A DNA stretch of 64,000 nucleotides from Cognatazoarcus sp050305135 (GTDB taxonomy: Bacteria; Pseudomonadota; Gammaproteobacteria; Burkholderiales; Rhodocyclaceae): assembly GCA_050305135.1 (NCBI GenBank), contig JBNLET010000126.1, forward strand, positions 1-64,000, given 5' to 3'. Below the pieces are notes generated by a model that worked only from the letters and a program-made list of their open reading frames with translations, did no database searches and was not told the DNA's origin. A program made the translations under genes and the position numbers. Position 1 is the first letter of the stretch; each line of letters starts with the position of its first letter. This document shows positions 18,317 to 31,877 of the stretch, in pieces.

Positions 18317-18847
18317 TTGACATCGACGGTAGCGCCAGTCTTCCTGATCGGCATGATGGGCGCCGGCAAGACGACGATCGGACGCGAACTGGCCAAGCGG
18401 CTCGGACGCCGCTTCGTCGATTGCGACCACGAGATCGAGGCCAGGACCGGCGTCAAGATCCCGGTGATCTTCGACATTGAGGGCGAGGAGGGCTTCCGCC
18501 GACGCGAGACGCAGGAACTGGACGAACTCAGCCGGCAGCCGGACCTCGTCGTCGCGACCGGCGGCGGCATCGTGCTGGCGGCCGAGAATCGTGCCATCTT
18601 GCGCGAGCGCGGTATCGTCGTCTATCTGGACGTCAGCCCGGATGTCCTGTACGAGCGCACGCGGCACGACCGCAACCGCCCGCTGCTGCAGGTGGACAAT
18701 CCGAGGGCCCGTATCGAGGAGTTGCATCGGGCGCGCGAACCCTTGTACCGAGAGGTGGCCGATCTGGCGGTGCCGGGGCGCAGGGGGTCGCCGTTGGCGA
18801 TGGCGCGTGCGATCGAGCGCGAACTGGAGAAACTATGCGAACGCTGA
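18317..18847 (+). CDS. aroK: Shikimate kinase
   Basis: The 176-residue P-loop kinase phosphorylates shikimate in the chorismate pathway. GMMGAGKTT (Walker A, residues 12-20), the shikimate-binding DCDHEIE and RRRE, and ATGGGIV are all present. The start is TTG 18317; CGGAGA at 18305-18310 is correctly spaced, and the only nearby ATG lies inside the P-loop. It overlaps aroB by 13 bases. The preceding terminator leaves no room for its own conventional promoter. Confidence 0.95.
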   Translation: MTSTVAPVFLIGMMGAGKTTIGRELAKRLGRRFVDCDHEIEARTGVKIPVIFDIEGEEGFRRRETQELDELSRQPDLVVATGGGIVLAAENRAILRERGIVVYLDVSPDVLYERTRHDRNRPLLQVDNPRARIEELHRAREPLYREVADLAVPGRRGSPLAMARAIERELEKLCER

Positions 18848-19920
18848 ACGTCGCGCTGGGCGAGCGCACCTATCCGATCCACGTGGAGAGGGGGCTGCGC
18901 TACCGGGCGGACCTGATCGTGCCTCATCTGAAGACGCGGCGGGTCGCGCTGATCAGCAACGAGACCGTCGCGCCGCTCTATCTGGCGGACGTCAAGGGCG
19001 CTCTTGCCGGCGAGGGCGTCGCAGTGACCGAGATCGTGTTGCCGGACGGCGAGGCCTACAAGGACTGGGCGACGCTGAACCGGATCTTCGATGGACTGCT
19101 GCAAGCCCGTTGCGAGCGTTCCACGACGCTCGTTGCGCTCGGTGGCGGCGTGATCGGCGACATGGTCGGCTTCGCGGCGGCGACCTTCCAGCGCGGCGTG
19201 CCGTTCATTCAGATGCCGACCACGCTGCTGTCGCAGGTCGACTCCTCGGTCGGCGGCAAGACGGCGATCAACCATCCGCTGGGCAAGAACATGATCGGCG
19301 CCTTCCACCAGCCACGGCTGGTGCTGGCCGACATCGACACGCTCGGGACGCTGCCCGATCGCGAGCTGTCGGCAGGCCTGGCGGAGGTGATCAAGTACGG
19401 ACTGATCCGCGACCGGGAGTTCTTCGACTGGCTTGAGCGCAACATGGCCCGCCTGATGGCGCGGGACGCCGAGGCTCTGGCCTATGCGATCGAGCGTTCG
19501 TGCGCCAACAAGGCCGAAGTCGTGGCCGCCGACGAGACCGAGCAGGGGGTGCGCGCGACGCTGAACCTGGGCCACACGTTCGGCCACGCGATCGAAGCGG
19601 GTCTCGGCTATGGCGAGTGGCTGCACGGCGAAGCGGTGGCGGCCGGCGCGATGATGGCCGCCGGGTTGTCCCGCACGCGGGGCTGGCTGTCGGCCGAGGA
19701 GGTGGCCCGCATCGAAGCCATCCATCGGGCCGCAGGGCTGCCGGTGCGCGGCCCGGACCTGGGCGTCGAACGCTACCTGGCGCTGATGGCCCACGACAAG
19801 AAGGTCGAGGACGGCCGCTTGCGGCTGGTCCTGCTGAAAGGCATCGGCGAGGCCGTCATCGACGCGGAGTCGTCGGGGGCGTCGATCGAGCAGGCGATCG
19901 CGGACCGGGTCGATGCCTGA
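18835..19920 (+). CDS. aroB: 3-dehydroquinate synthase
   Basis: The 361-residue NAD- and metal-dependent enzyme makes 3-dehydroquinate from DAHP. The motifs GGGVIGDMVGFAAATFQRG, the metal-binding lysine/histidine region (VGGKTAINHPLGKN), and NLGHTFGHAIE are intact. It is translationally coupled to aroK by overlap and overlaps dgt at its end by eight bases. Confidence 0.97.
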   Translation: MRTLNVALGERTYPIHVERGLRYRADLIVPHLKTRRVALISNETVAPLYLADVKGALAGEGVAVTEIVLPDGEAYKDWATLNRIFDGLLQARCERSTTLVALGGGVIGDMVGFAAATFQRGVPFIQMPTTLLSQVDSSVGGKTAINHPLGKNMIGAFHQPRLVLADIDTLGTLPDRELSAGLAEVIKYGLIRDREFFDWLERNMARLMARDAEALAYAIERSCANKAEVVAADETEQGVRATLNLGHTFGHAIEAGLGYGEWLHGEAVAAGAMMAAGLSRTRGWLSAEEVARIEAIHRAAGLPVRGPDLGVERYLALMAHDKKVEDGRLRLVLLKGIGEAVIDAESSGASIEQAIADRVDA

Positions 19921-21043
19921 GGCGCCGCTCGCGCCCTATGCGGTGAGCGAGTCGAACTCCCGTGGGCGGCAGTTTTCCGAGCAAAGTCCGCGCGGACGGG
20001 GAGAATTCCAGCGCGACCGGGACCGCATCGTGCACTCGACCGCGTTCCGGCGGCTCGAGTACAAGACCCAGGTCTTCGTCAACCACGAGGGCGACCTGTT
20101 CCGCACCCGGCTGACCCACAGCATCGAGGTTGCCCAGATCACCCGCAGCATCGCAAGGGCCTTGCAGCTCAACGAGGATCTGGCCGAGGCCATCGCGCTG
20201 GCCCACGATCTAGGTCACACGCCGTTCGGCCACGCAGGGCAGGACGCGCTGAACGAATGCATGAAACCGTTCGGCGGCTTCGAGCACAACCTGCAGTCGC
20301 TGCGCACCGTCGATCTGCTCGAGGAGCGCTACGCCGAGTTCGACGGCCTCAATCTGATGTACGAGACCCGCGAAGGCATCCTGAAGCACTGTTCGCAGGC
20401 CCGTGCTCGCGAGCTCGGCGAACTGGGCCGGCGTTTCCTCGACAGGCGCCAGCCCTCGCTGGAAGGGCAGCTCGCCAATTTCTGCGACGAGATCGCCTAC
20501 AACAACCATGATCTGGACGACGGCCTGCGCTCCGGCCTGATCACGCTGCAGCAACTCGACGACGTGGTGCTGTTCGCGCGCGAACGGGCGCAGGTGGAGG
20601 CCGCCTATCCCGGCCTGCAGGGCCGGCGGCTGATCCACGAGACGATCCGCCGGATGATCAACCGGATGGCGCTGGACCTGATCGAGACGACGCGGTCGAA
20701 CATCGCGCAACAGCGCGTCGACTCCCTCCGGGCGGTGGCAGAGGCGCCCCCGCTGGTCGGCTACAGCGAGGATCTGCGGGCGCCGCTGAAGGACTTGAAG
20801 AGCTTCCTGCGCGAAGACCTCTATCGCCACTATCAGGTGCTGCGCATGACCGACAAGGCCCGCCGCATCATCCGCGACCTGTTCCAGGCCTTCCTGTCCG
20901 ATCCCCGCCTGCTGCCGCCGCAGTATCAGGCCAAGGCCCGCCACGACACGGCGCGCGCGATCGCCGACTACATCGCCGGCATGACCGACCGCTACGCGAT
21001 TCGCGAGCACCGCCGGCTGTTTGCGGTCGGCGAGATCCACTAG
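19913..21043 (+). CDS. dgt: Deoxyguanosinetriphosphate triphosphohydrolase-like HD protein
   Basis: The 376-residue HD-domain dNTPase releases triphosphate from dNTPs. It shows R..EYKTQVFVN, RTRLTHSIEVAQ, the HD motif AHDLGHTPFGHAGQ, and the distal NNHDLDDGLRSG. The length matches the shorter dgt-like type 2 proteins rather than the 505-residue E. coli Dgt. It is the last gene of aroK-aroB-dgt. Confidence 0.93.
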   Translation: MPEAPLAPYAVSESNSRGRQFSEQSPRGRGEFQRDRDRIVHSTAFRRLEYKTQVFVNHEGDLFRTRLTHSIEVAQITRSIARALQLNEDLAEAIALAHDLGHTPFGHAGQDALNECMKPFGGFEHNLQSLRTVDLLEERYAEFDGLNLMYETREGILKHCSQARARELGELGRRFLDRRQPSLEGQLANFCDEIAYNNHDLDDGLRSGLITLQQLDDVVLFARERAQVEAAYPGLQGRRLIHETIRRMINRMALDLIETTRSNIAQQRVDSLRAVAEAPPLVGYSEDLRAPLKDLKSFLREDLYRHYQVLRMTDKARRIIRDLFQAFLSDPRLLPPQYQAKARHDTARAIADYIAGMTDRYAIREHRRLFAVGEIH

Positions 21044-21147
21044 CCTCGCCGCTCCGACCACAAGCAAGGAGCTTGCCGCGGCGCAAAAAGGCCTTGATAG
21101 CGGGCGTCGCGCTGCGGTAAATTCGGACTTCCGCCAGCAGTATCGAT

Positions 21148-21209
21148 CGGAGGGCTCCGCCAGATGAGCCCGGCAAGCCGGTGAGCTTATCGCGCCTCCG
21201 GCTTTTTTT
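21148..21209 (+). terminator. Terminator/leader structure between dgt and gltB
   Basis: AAGCCGG (21175-21181) pairs with CCGGCTT (21198-21204), followed by a seven-T run (21203-21209). This gives an intrinsic terminator after dgt. An upstream CGGAGG (21148-21153) can pair with CCTCCG (21195-21200), which overlaps the terminator's 3' arm. The same element could therefore switch between two folds ahead of gltB, whose start is 82 bases downstream. Confidence 0.6.
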
Positions 21210-21291
21210 GACGTCCGCACGCCAGGCGTGCTGCCACAAGCGCCGGACCGGAAGCCATTCACCGGTGCGCAAGTTGTCGAGGAAATACAGG

Positions 21292-25968
<4,677 letters not shown>

Positions 25969-25969
25969 G

Positions 25970-27430
25970 ATGGGGAAGCCCACCGGATTCATGGAGTTTC
26001 AGCGCCTGTCCGAGGCCTACGCGCCGGCGCAGGAACGCGTCAAGCACTACCGCGAGTTCACCGCCGCGCTGTCCGACGAGGACGCCGCCAAGCAGGGGGC
26101 CCGCTGCATGGACTGCGGCATCCCGTTCTGCAACAACGGCTGCCCGGTGAACAACATCATTCCGGACTGGAACGACCTGGTCTATCGCGGCGCCTGGCAG
26201 GAGGCGATCCGCGTCCTGCACTCGACCAACAACTTCCCGGAGTTCACCGGCCGCATCTGCCCGGCGCCGTGTGAGGCAGCGTGCACGCTGAACATCAACA
26301 CCGACCCGGTCGGCATCAAGTCGCTCGAGCGGGCGATCATCGACAAGGCCTGGGCCGAGGGTTGGGTCAAGCCGCAACCGCCGGCGCGCAAGACCGGCAA
26401 GAAGGTCGCCGTCGTCGGCTCCGGCCCGGCCGGCCTGGCCGCAGCCCAGCAGCTGGCGCGCGCCGGCCACGACGTGGTGGTGTTCGAGAAGAACGACCGC
26501 ATCGGTGGCCTGCTGCGCTACGGCATTCCCGACTTCAAGATGGAAAAGCACCTGATCGACCGCCGGCTCGAGCAGATGGAGGCCGAGGGCGTCGAGTTTC
26601 GCACCGGTGTCTGCGTCGGGGCCGAGCCGCCGGCCGGCGTCGTCAACGATGCCTCGACGACGCTCGGCGCCGAGCAGCTCAAGGCCGACTTCGATGCGGT
26701 GATCCTGGCCGCGGGTTCCGAAACCCCGCGCGACCTGCCGGTGCCCGGTCGCGAACTGGACGGCGTGCATTTTGCGCTCGAATTCCTGATTCCGCAGAAC
26801 AAGGAAGTCGCGGGGGGCGCTGTCAATCCGATCTCGGCCACCGGCAAGAACGTGGTGGTGATCGGCGGCGGCGACACCGGATCCGACTGTGTCGGCACTT
26901 CGAATCGGCACGGTGCCGTCTCGATCACCCAGTTCGAACTGCTGCCGCAGCCGCCCGAGCAGGAAGACAAGATGCTAACCTGGCCGTACTGGCCGATCAA
27001 GATGCGCACCTCCTCGTCGCACGAGGAAGGCTGCGAGCGTGACTTTGCCGTGGCCACCAAGGCGTTCATCGGCGAGAACGGCAAGGTCAAGGCGTTGAAG
27101 GGCGTCCGGCTCGACTGGAAGGACGGCCAGATGAAGGAAGTGCCGGATTCCGAGTTCGAGATTCCGGCCGACCTGGTGCTGTTCGCGATGGGTTTCACGA
27201 GTCCGGCGGCCAAGCTGCTGGAGGCCTTCGGCGTCGACAAGGACGCCCGCGGCAATGCCAAGGCGACGACCGACGGCGAGGGCTGCTATGCCACCAGCGT
27301 CGACAAGGTCTTCGCTGCCGGCGACGTGCGCCGCGGCCAGTCGCTGGTGGTGTGGGCGATCCGCGAGGGGCGCCAGTGCGCCCGCGAGGTGGACGTCTTC
27401 CTGATGGGCGAATCGGTGCTGCCGCGCTGA
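25970..27430 (+). CDS. gltD: Glutamate synthase (NADPH) small subunit
   Basis: The 486-residue FAD/NADPH subunit delivers electrons to GltB. It has N-terminal Fe-S cysteine motifs (CMDCGIPFCNNGCPVNN and CPAPCEAACTLN), the FAD dinucleotide fold VVGSGPAGLAAAQQLARAG, and an NADPH site VVVIGGGDTGSDC. It forms an operon with gltB and ends at a clear terminator. Confidence 0.98.
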   Translation: MGKPTGFMEFQRLSEAYAPAQERVKHYREFTAALSDEDAAKQGARCMDCGIPFCNNGCPVNNIIPDWNDLVYRGAWQEAIRVLHSTNNFPEFTGRICPAPCEAACTLNINTDPVGIKSLERAIIDKAWAEGWVKPQPPARKTGKKVAVVGSGPAGLAAAQQLARAGHDVVVFEKNDRIGGLLRYGIPDFKMEKHLIDRRLEQMEAEGVEFRTGVCVGAEPPAGVVNDASTTLGAEQLKADFDAVILAAGSETPRDLPVPGRELDGVHFALEFLIPQNKEVAGGAVNPISATGKNVVVIGGGDTGSDCVGTSNRHGAVSITQFELLPQPPEQEDKMLTWPYWPIKMRTSSSHEEGCERDFAVATKAFIGENGKVKALKGVRLDWKDGQMKEVPDSEFEIPADLVLFAMGFTSPAAKLLEAFGVDKDARGNAKATTDGEGCYATSVDKVFAAGDVRRGQSLVVWAIREGRQCAREVDVFLMGESVLPR

Positions 27431-27450
27431 GCCGGCTGCCGGGTCCAACG

Positions 27451-27480
27451 AAAGGGCGCACCCGGGTGCGCCTTTTTCTT
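27451..27480 (+). terminator. Intrinsic terminator after gltBD
   Basis: AAAGGGCGCACCCGGGTGCGCCTTTTT forms a GGCGCAC/GTGCGCC stem around a CCGG loop, flanked by A and T runs. The flanking A-run makes it usable from both sides, so it may also serve the convergent DUF302 gene. Confidence 0.85.
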
Positions 27481-27497
27481 TTCGCCGCGGCGCCGAC

Positions 27498-27950
27498 TCA
27501 GGGCGCGGTTGCGGCAACGGCGAAGTTCTTCAGGGCCTGCGAGATCTTGCCGACCACCGCGCAGTCGCCGGCGCCGTGACGCGCCGCGATCCAGGCCGGG
27601 TCGTTGTAGCCGAGCCAGACCTTGCCCTGCTCGTCGCGCCATACCAGCGCCTTCAGCGGCAGATCGATGCCGATGCTCTGGGCACAGGCCATGAACGGCG
27701 TGCCGCCTTTCGGGTTACCGAAGATCAGCAGTTCGGTCGGGCGCATTTCGGCGCCGACCGAGGCCGCCCCCTTGGCGTGGTCGATGCGGGCGAAGATCCT
27801 CATGCCCTTTTTCTTCGCGAGTGCTTCGAGCCGATCCATCGTCACGGCCACCGGGTGAGCGCTGGCGACCTTGACGATGCCGTCCGCAGCCCAGCCGGCG
27901 GCCGGCAGACACAACATCGCGACCAGCACGAGCCGCTTCCATGTACGCAT
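27498..27950 (-). CDS. Exported DUF302 protein
   Basis: The 150-residue protein has a signal peptide (LVAMLCLPAAGWA-AD). A DUF302 domain follows, with TMDRLEALAKKKGMRIFARI, the core TELLIFGNPKGGTPFMACAQ and LPLKALVWRDEQGKVWLGYN. DUF302 proteins are small periplasmic or cytoplasmic proteins of unclear function, some tied to redox or metal stress. It stands alone, convergent with gltD. Confidence 0.85.
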   Translation of the reverse strand: MRTWKRLVLVAMLCLPAAGWAADGIVKVASAHPVAVTMDRLEALAKKKGMRIFARIDHAKGAASVGAEMRPTELLIFGNPKGGTPFMACAQSIGIDLPLKALVWRDEQGKVWLGYNDPAWIAARHGAGDCAVVGKISQALKNFAVAATAP

Positions 27951-28023
27951 GACGCATCCCCCCCAGTCGTCGTAGACAGTCGTTCGACGCTTGGCCGGGT
28001 GGAATCCTTACAGCAACGTTGGC

Positions 28024-29100
28024 TCAGCAGTTGGCGAACAGGCGTTCGCTGAGTTCGAGCAACCTCGGCGAATCGCCGAGCCCCTCCAGCAGGCGCCGGG
28101 GAATGCCTGACAGACCGGCCTGGGCGCCGCACAGCGCGCCGGTCAGCATCGCCCGCGCCTGGTTCTGGCCGCCGCCATTGACCGCGTGCAGCACCGCCGA
28201 CTCGAAATCGGCTCCGAAGCGGGCCGCCAGGTAGTAGGCGGCCGGCAACTGGTGGTAGATCGCGCAGGGCATGCCATACACCAGCGACACCTTCCACGCG
28301 GGCTCGATGCGGATGTCGGGATCCTGCGCGGCGCGGGCCATGTAGCCCGGAGTCAGCAGCGCGTCGGGCGAGGCGAAGCGGCCGGCCCGCGACGGCTCCG
28401 GCACACCTTTCACGGGCGTTCCCATCTGCGCCCCGGTGACCACGGTGTGGAACGGCAGATCGCCGCGCCTGCACAGCGCCATCAGCTTCGCCGACACCGT
28501 CCCGTCGAACGCCTCGCCGCACACCAGCAGACCCAGCAGCGAGCAGAACGCAACCGTCATCGCCACCACCGCCTCGTCGCGCTGCGTCAGCACCGTGTTG
28601 GCGGCGACAAAGCGGGCCAGCGCGGCCGGATCGTCGGCATAGCGGACCGCGATCGCAATACAGCGCTCGATCGCCTCGGTCGTGTCGGCGTGACCGCCGC
28701 ATTCGCTCCACGGTCGCCCCTCGCCGACCCGTCGCCGCCAGCATTCCCGTATCGATTGGCTGGTGTAGCCGCCCGGCCCGTTCATCGGCGTGCCGTCGAG
28801 TTGCGGGAACAGATCCTCCTCCAGCCGCCGGCAGAAGTCGGCCTCGTCGTAGCGGCCGCAGGCCACCAGCGATTCGAGCGTCAGTGCCAGCAGCAGGCCG
28901 GCCTGGGAGGCGTCGCCGGCGGCCAGGCCGGCGTGATAGTGGTCCGGCAGTGGCGCCGTGTAGTCCGAGATCCAGTTGCCGAAGCGGCTGCGCAACTCTT
29001 CGAGGTCGTAGTACCAGTGCGGTCCGAGCGCCAGCGCATCGCCGATGAAGGCGCCCATCAGCGCGCCGCAGCCCCGATCGGCAATGCCGTGTTCATTCAT
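28024..29100 (-). CDS. ADP-ribosylglycohydrolase-family protein with non-canonical metal sites
   Basis: The 358-residue protein has the ADP-ribosylglycohydrolase (DraG/crystallin J1) fold signature GALMGAFIGDALALGPHWY and a C-terminal GGGQNQARAMLTGALCGAQAG. In active hydrolases the matching motifs are TDDT and GGDxDT, which bind two metal ions. Here they read GDAS and GGGQNQ, so metal binding and hydrolysis are doubtful. ATG 29100 overlaps the stop of the upstream membrane protein gene by eight bases, so the two are coupled. Substrate and activity are unknown. Confidence 0.75.
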   Translation of the reverse strand: MNEHGIADRGCGALMGAFIGDALALGPHWYYDLEELRSRFGNWISDYTAPLPDHYHAGLAAGDASQAGLLLALTLESLVACGRYDEADFCRRLEEDLFPQLDGTPMNGPGGYTSQSIRECWRRRVGEGRPWSECGGHADTTEAIERCIAIAVRYADDPAALARFVAANTVLTQRDEAVVAMTVAFCSLLGLLVCGEAFDGTVSAKLMALCRRGDLPFHTVVTGAQMGTPVKGVPEPSRAGRFASPDALLTPGYMARAAQDPDIRIEPAWKVSLVYGMPCAIYHQLPAAYYLAARFGADFESAVLHAVNGGGQNQARAMLTGALCGAQAGLSGIPRRLLEGLGDSPRLLELSERLFANC

Positions 29101-30280
29101 CTGTGTCGCTCGTCTCGGCGTCCGGCAGACGCTGGCCGCATTCGCCGCAGAAGCGGTCGCCGGCCGCCGCCGGCGCCTTGCAGAAGGGACAGGCATGTGG
29201 CGGCACGATGGCCGTCGGCTGCAGGCCCGCCCAGGCGTCCGTGCCGCACGTCGCCGGCTCCGTTGCGGCGGGAAGGCCGGCCCACGGATCCGGCTCGGCC
29301 GGCACCGCCGGCAGCGTCGCATCGACTGCCGCCACGGTGTCGGCGAAATCGGCGCTGATGCCCGGTTCGCCGGCGGGGCTTGGCGCAGCGTCGCGGGCCG
29401 GCTCCGGCGGCGCCGCATCCGTCGCATGCCGCGACTGCAGGTAGATATGGCACAGGCCGTTCATCTGGATCGCCGTCAACAGGCCGGACAGCAGCAGGAA
29501 GGCCAGCGTCAGCCCGACGCCGCCGCCGGTCACCGTTGCCGGGCTCGCCGCGGCCAGATCCGCCATTCCGCCGGTTGCGCCTGCGCCGAGGATCGCCGCG
29601 GCGAGCGCGCCGACGAGGGCGCCGCCGGAGACCATGAAGGCGCCCGCCACCCAGGCGATGACGGTGGTGAGCAGCACCAGCAGGAGCAACGATACGAGCA
29701 CCTCCAGCGGCCGCCGATACACGAGGTCGCGCATTTCCCGCAGTGCTGCCCGCAGCGGATTGCCTGCCCACAGCGCGGGCGCCACCATCGACATGGCCAC
29801 GAACAGCGCCAGCAGCAGCAGTGCCGCGGCGAGCATCAGGGCGGGCAGCAACAGCGCCAGCAGCAACGGGCCCAGCCAGGGCAGCTTGCAGATCCAGAGC
29901 GCGAGCGCCGCGGCGAGCATGAAGGCCAGCAGCACGCCGAGCGCCAGCAGGCCGGCGCCCAGCAGCGCCGCAAAGCAGCGGGCCCCGGCCAGCAACAGCG
30001 CGCCGATGCTTCGTGTCGGCCGGCCTCGGGCCGCGTCCATCAATGCCAGACCCGCGCCATTCAATACCGCAGCGGCCAGCACGATCGCCAGCAGGCCGCT
30101 CACCAGTGCCGCCGCCGGCATGCCGCTCGCTGCCGCGACCAAGTTGCCGAGGCCGGCCAGCAGGCCCATCAGCAGCAATCCGGGCACCAGCACCAGCAGC
30201 GCCTGCCGGTTGCGAACGCCTTCGAGCGAACGGAGCACGGCGCCGTAGCGATGATCCCCGGGCATCCAAGTTTCCGTCAT
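29093..30280 (-). CDS. Multipass membrane protein with C-terminal zinc ribbon
   Basis: From ATG 30280 the 395-residue protein has six or more Ala/Leu-rich membrane helices (about residues 30-275). A Pro/Ala-rich linker follows, then a zinc ribbon (CPFCKAPAAAGDRFCGECGQ) near the C-terminus. A longer frame extends to 30448, but its extra residues look like intergenic translation. It is clustered with another zinc-ribbon protein and the ADP-ribosylglycohydrolase-like gene. I do not recognise the family. Confidence 0.65.
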   Translation of the reverse strand: MTETWMPGDHRYGAVLRSLEGVRNRQALLVLVPGLLLMGLLAGLGNLVAAASGMPAAALVSGLLAIVLAAAVLNGAGLALMDAARGRPTRSIGALLLAGARCFAALLGAGLLALGVLLAFMLAAALALWICKLPWLGPLLLALLLPALMLAAALLLLALFVAMSMVAPALWAGNPLRAALREMRDLVYRRPLEVLVSLLLLVLLTTVIAWVAGAFMVSGGALVGALAAAILGAGATGGMADLAAASPATVTGGGVGLTLAFLLLSGLLTAIQMNGLCHIYLQSRHATDAAPPEPARDAAPSPAGEPGISADFADTVAAVDATLPAVPAEPDPWAGLPAATEPATCGTDAWAGLQPTAIVPPHACPFCKAPAAAGDRFCGECGQRLPDAETSDTDE

Positions 30281-30317
30281 CGATCCGGTCCCCGTGCTCT
30301 CGTTTCGGTGCGCGACG

Positions 30318-31754
30318 CTACTGGTTCTTGACGGAACACTCCGGCACCGTATCCCAGCGGTCGGGCGCGCAGTAGCTCCATCGCACCTTTTCGCGACAGA
30401 TCGCCTTGGCGAAGAAGGACTTCTCTTCGCAAACGGCGAGTTCGGCACGCAGCCGCCCGAGCCAGCCGGGCAGCGCCGCGGGCTCGGGCGTGGGCGCAGC
30501 CGGCGCGATCACCGCCGGCTTCGGCTTGGGCGCCGCTTGCGGCGCCGGGCTCGGCCGCGGCTTCGGCGCCGGCTTGAGCTTGGGCGCTGGCTTGGGCCTG
30601 GGCGCCGGCTCCGGTGCCGGCTCGGCGGGGACTTGCACCGTCTCGGGCGCTTGAGATGGGGGCTCCGCCTGAGCTGCGCCGTCACCGTCCGATGCCGGCG
30701 GCAGCGCGGCGGCGGGTTCGTCCGGGCCGGGCTCGTTCGGTAGTGCGGCGGACGCGGGCCCCGCTTCGTCCTGGCCTCCCGGCTCGGCTTCACCGCCGGC
30801 GGCTTCCTCCGGCGGCAGATCCTGTGCGGGTTCCGCGGTGGTGCCTGCGTCCTGCTGCGGCAGCGGCGGGGGCGGCTCCGCCGGCGGCAGCGCCGCGCTT
30901 GGCGGGGGCGCGGCAGGCGGCGGGATTTCGACGGGCGGTGTCGCTGCGGGTTCGCTCAGCCACCAGACCAGGCCGCCCGCAATGACGGCCACCAAGGCGA
31001 CCGCTGCACCGATCAGCGGCAACGGTTTGCGGGCGCTGGCGGGCTTGGCGTCCGCCAGCGCCTTCACTTCCTCGACTTTAAACTGCACCGTTTCGGCGCC
31101 CCAGGTCGTTTCCAGCCCGGTTGCGCGAGGCTGCGCCGGCTCGGGGGCGCGTTCGGTCTCCGGCCTGGCGGCGACCGACGGCCGGCGCATGATGACGGTG
31201 CGTTCCAGGTCCTCACCGCTGCCGAACGGCAGCGGTGCTCGCTCCTGCTGCGGCGCCTGCCCGCCTGACGGTGGCGCCGGTTCCGGTGACGCCGCTTCCG
31301 GCGGCGCGGCCGGTGCCTCGTGGCCGTCGTTCGGCGGAAAGCCGTGTTCGCCGGCTTCGAGCCGGCTCGCCAGACTGCTCAATCCAGCCTCCGGGTTCCA
31401 GTCGCTCTCGAGAAACATCTCGGTCAGCGGCTCCTCCGGAATCTCGCTCAGATCCTTCGGACGCCAGTCCTCGGCCTCTTCGAGGCGGGACCGCTCGCCC
31501 GTCCCGGCCTCCGTATCGCCCGGCTGGGTCGGCATGATCAACTGCGTGACATCCTCGCTGCTCTCGGGCGGCGATTCTTGCGGCATCTGCTCGGGCTCAC
31601 CGATGCGCGCGCCACACCGGGTGCAGAAGGCCTTTCCTGCCTCGATCGGGGCCTGGCAGGCAGGGCAGAGACCGCCCGGCGCCTGTGCTGCGCCGCAAAG
31701 CGGGCAGTACCTGGAACCGGCCCGGATCGTCTGCTGGCAAGAACTGCAAATCAT
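30318..31754 (-). CDS. Double zinc-ribbon, single-pass membrane protein with Pro/Ala-rich tail
   Basis: The 478-residue protein opens with two zinc ribbons (C3, C6, C17, C20 and C30, C33, C44, C47). An acidic disordered stretch follows, then one membrane helix near residue 240 (LIGAAVALVAVIAGGLVWWL). A long Pro/Ala/Glu- and Lys/Pro-rich region comes next, and a Cys-containing C-terminal domain ends VPECSVKNQ. The zinc ribbons would be cytoplasmic and the tail periplasmic. It is 37 bases upstream of the other zinc-ribbon gene, probably in one operon. The function is unknown. Confidence 0.7.
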   Translation of the reverse strand: MICSSCQQTIRAGSRYCPLCGAAQAPGGLCPACQAPIEAGKAFCTRCGARIGEPEQMPQESPPESSEDVTQLIMPTQPGDTEAGTGERSRLEEAEDWRPKDLSEIPEEPLTEMFLESDWNPEAGLSSLASRLEAGEHGFPPNDGHEAPAAPPEAASPEPAPPSGGQAPQQERAPLPFGSGEDLERTVIMRRPSVAARPETERAPEPAQPRATGLETTWGAETVQFKVEEVKALADAKPASARKPLPLIGAAVALVAVIAGGLVWWLSEPAATPPVEIPPPAAPPPSAALPPAEPPPPLPQQDAGTTAEPAQDLPPEEAAGGEAEPGGQDEAGPASAALPNEPGPDEPAAALPPASDGDGAAQAEPPSQAPETVQVPAEPAPEPAPRPKPAPKLKPAPKPRPSPAPQAAPKPKPAVIAPAAPTPEPAALPGWLGRLRAELAVCEEKSFFAKAICREKVRWSYCAPDRWDTVPECSVKNQ

Positions 31755-31877
31755 ATGGCATGGCGGCGGGGGCCGCGGAAAACTGGTGCGTGGCTCTCCA
31801 GAATAGCGAAAATCCCGTCGCCGCGCTGCAATGCGGCAGCCGGCGGGCGTGCCTCCGCCGCCGCCCGGCGACCGGGC

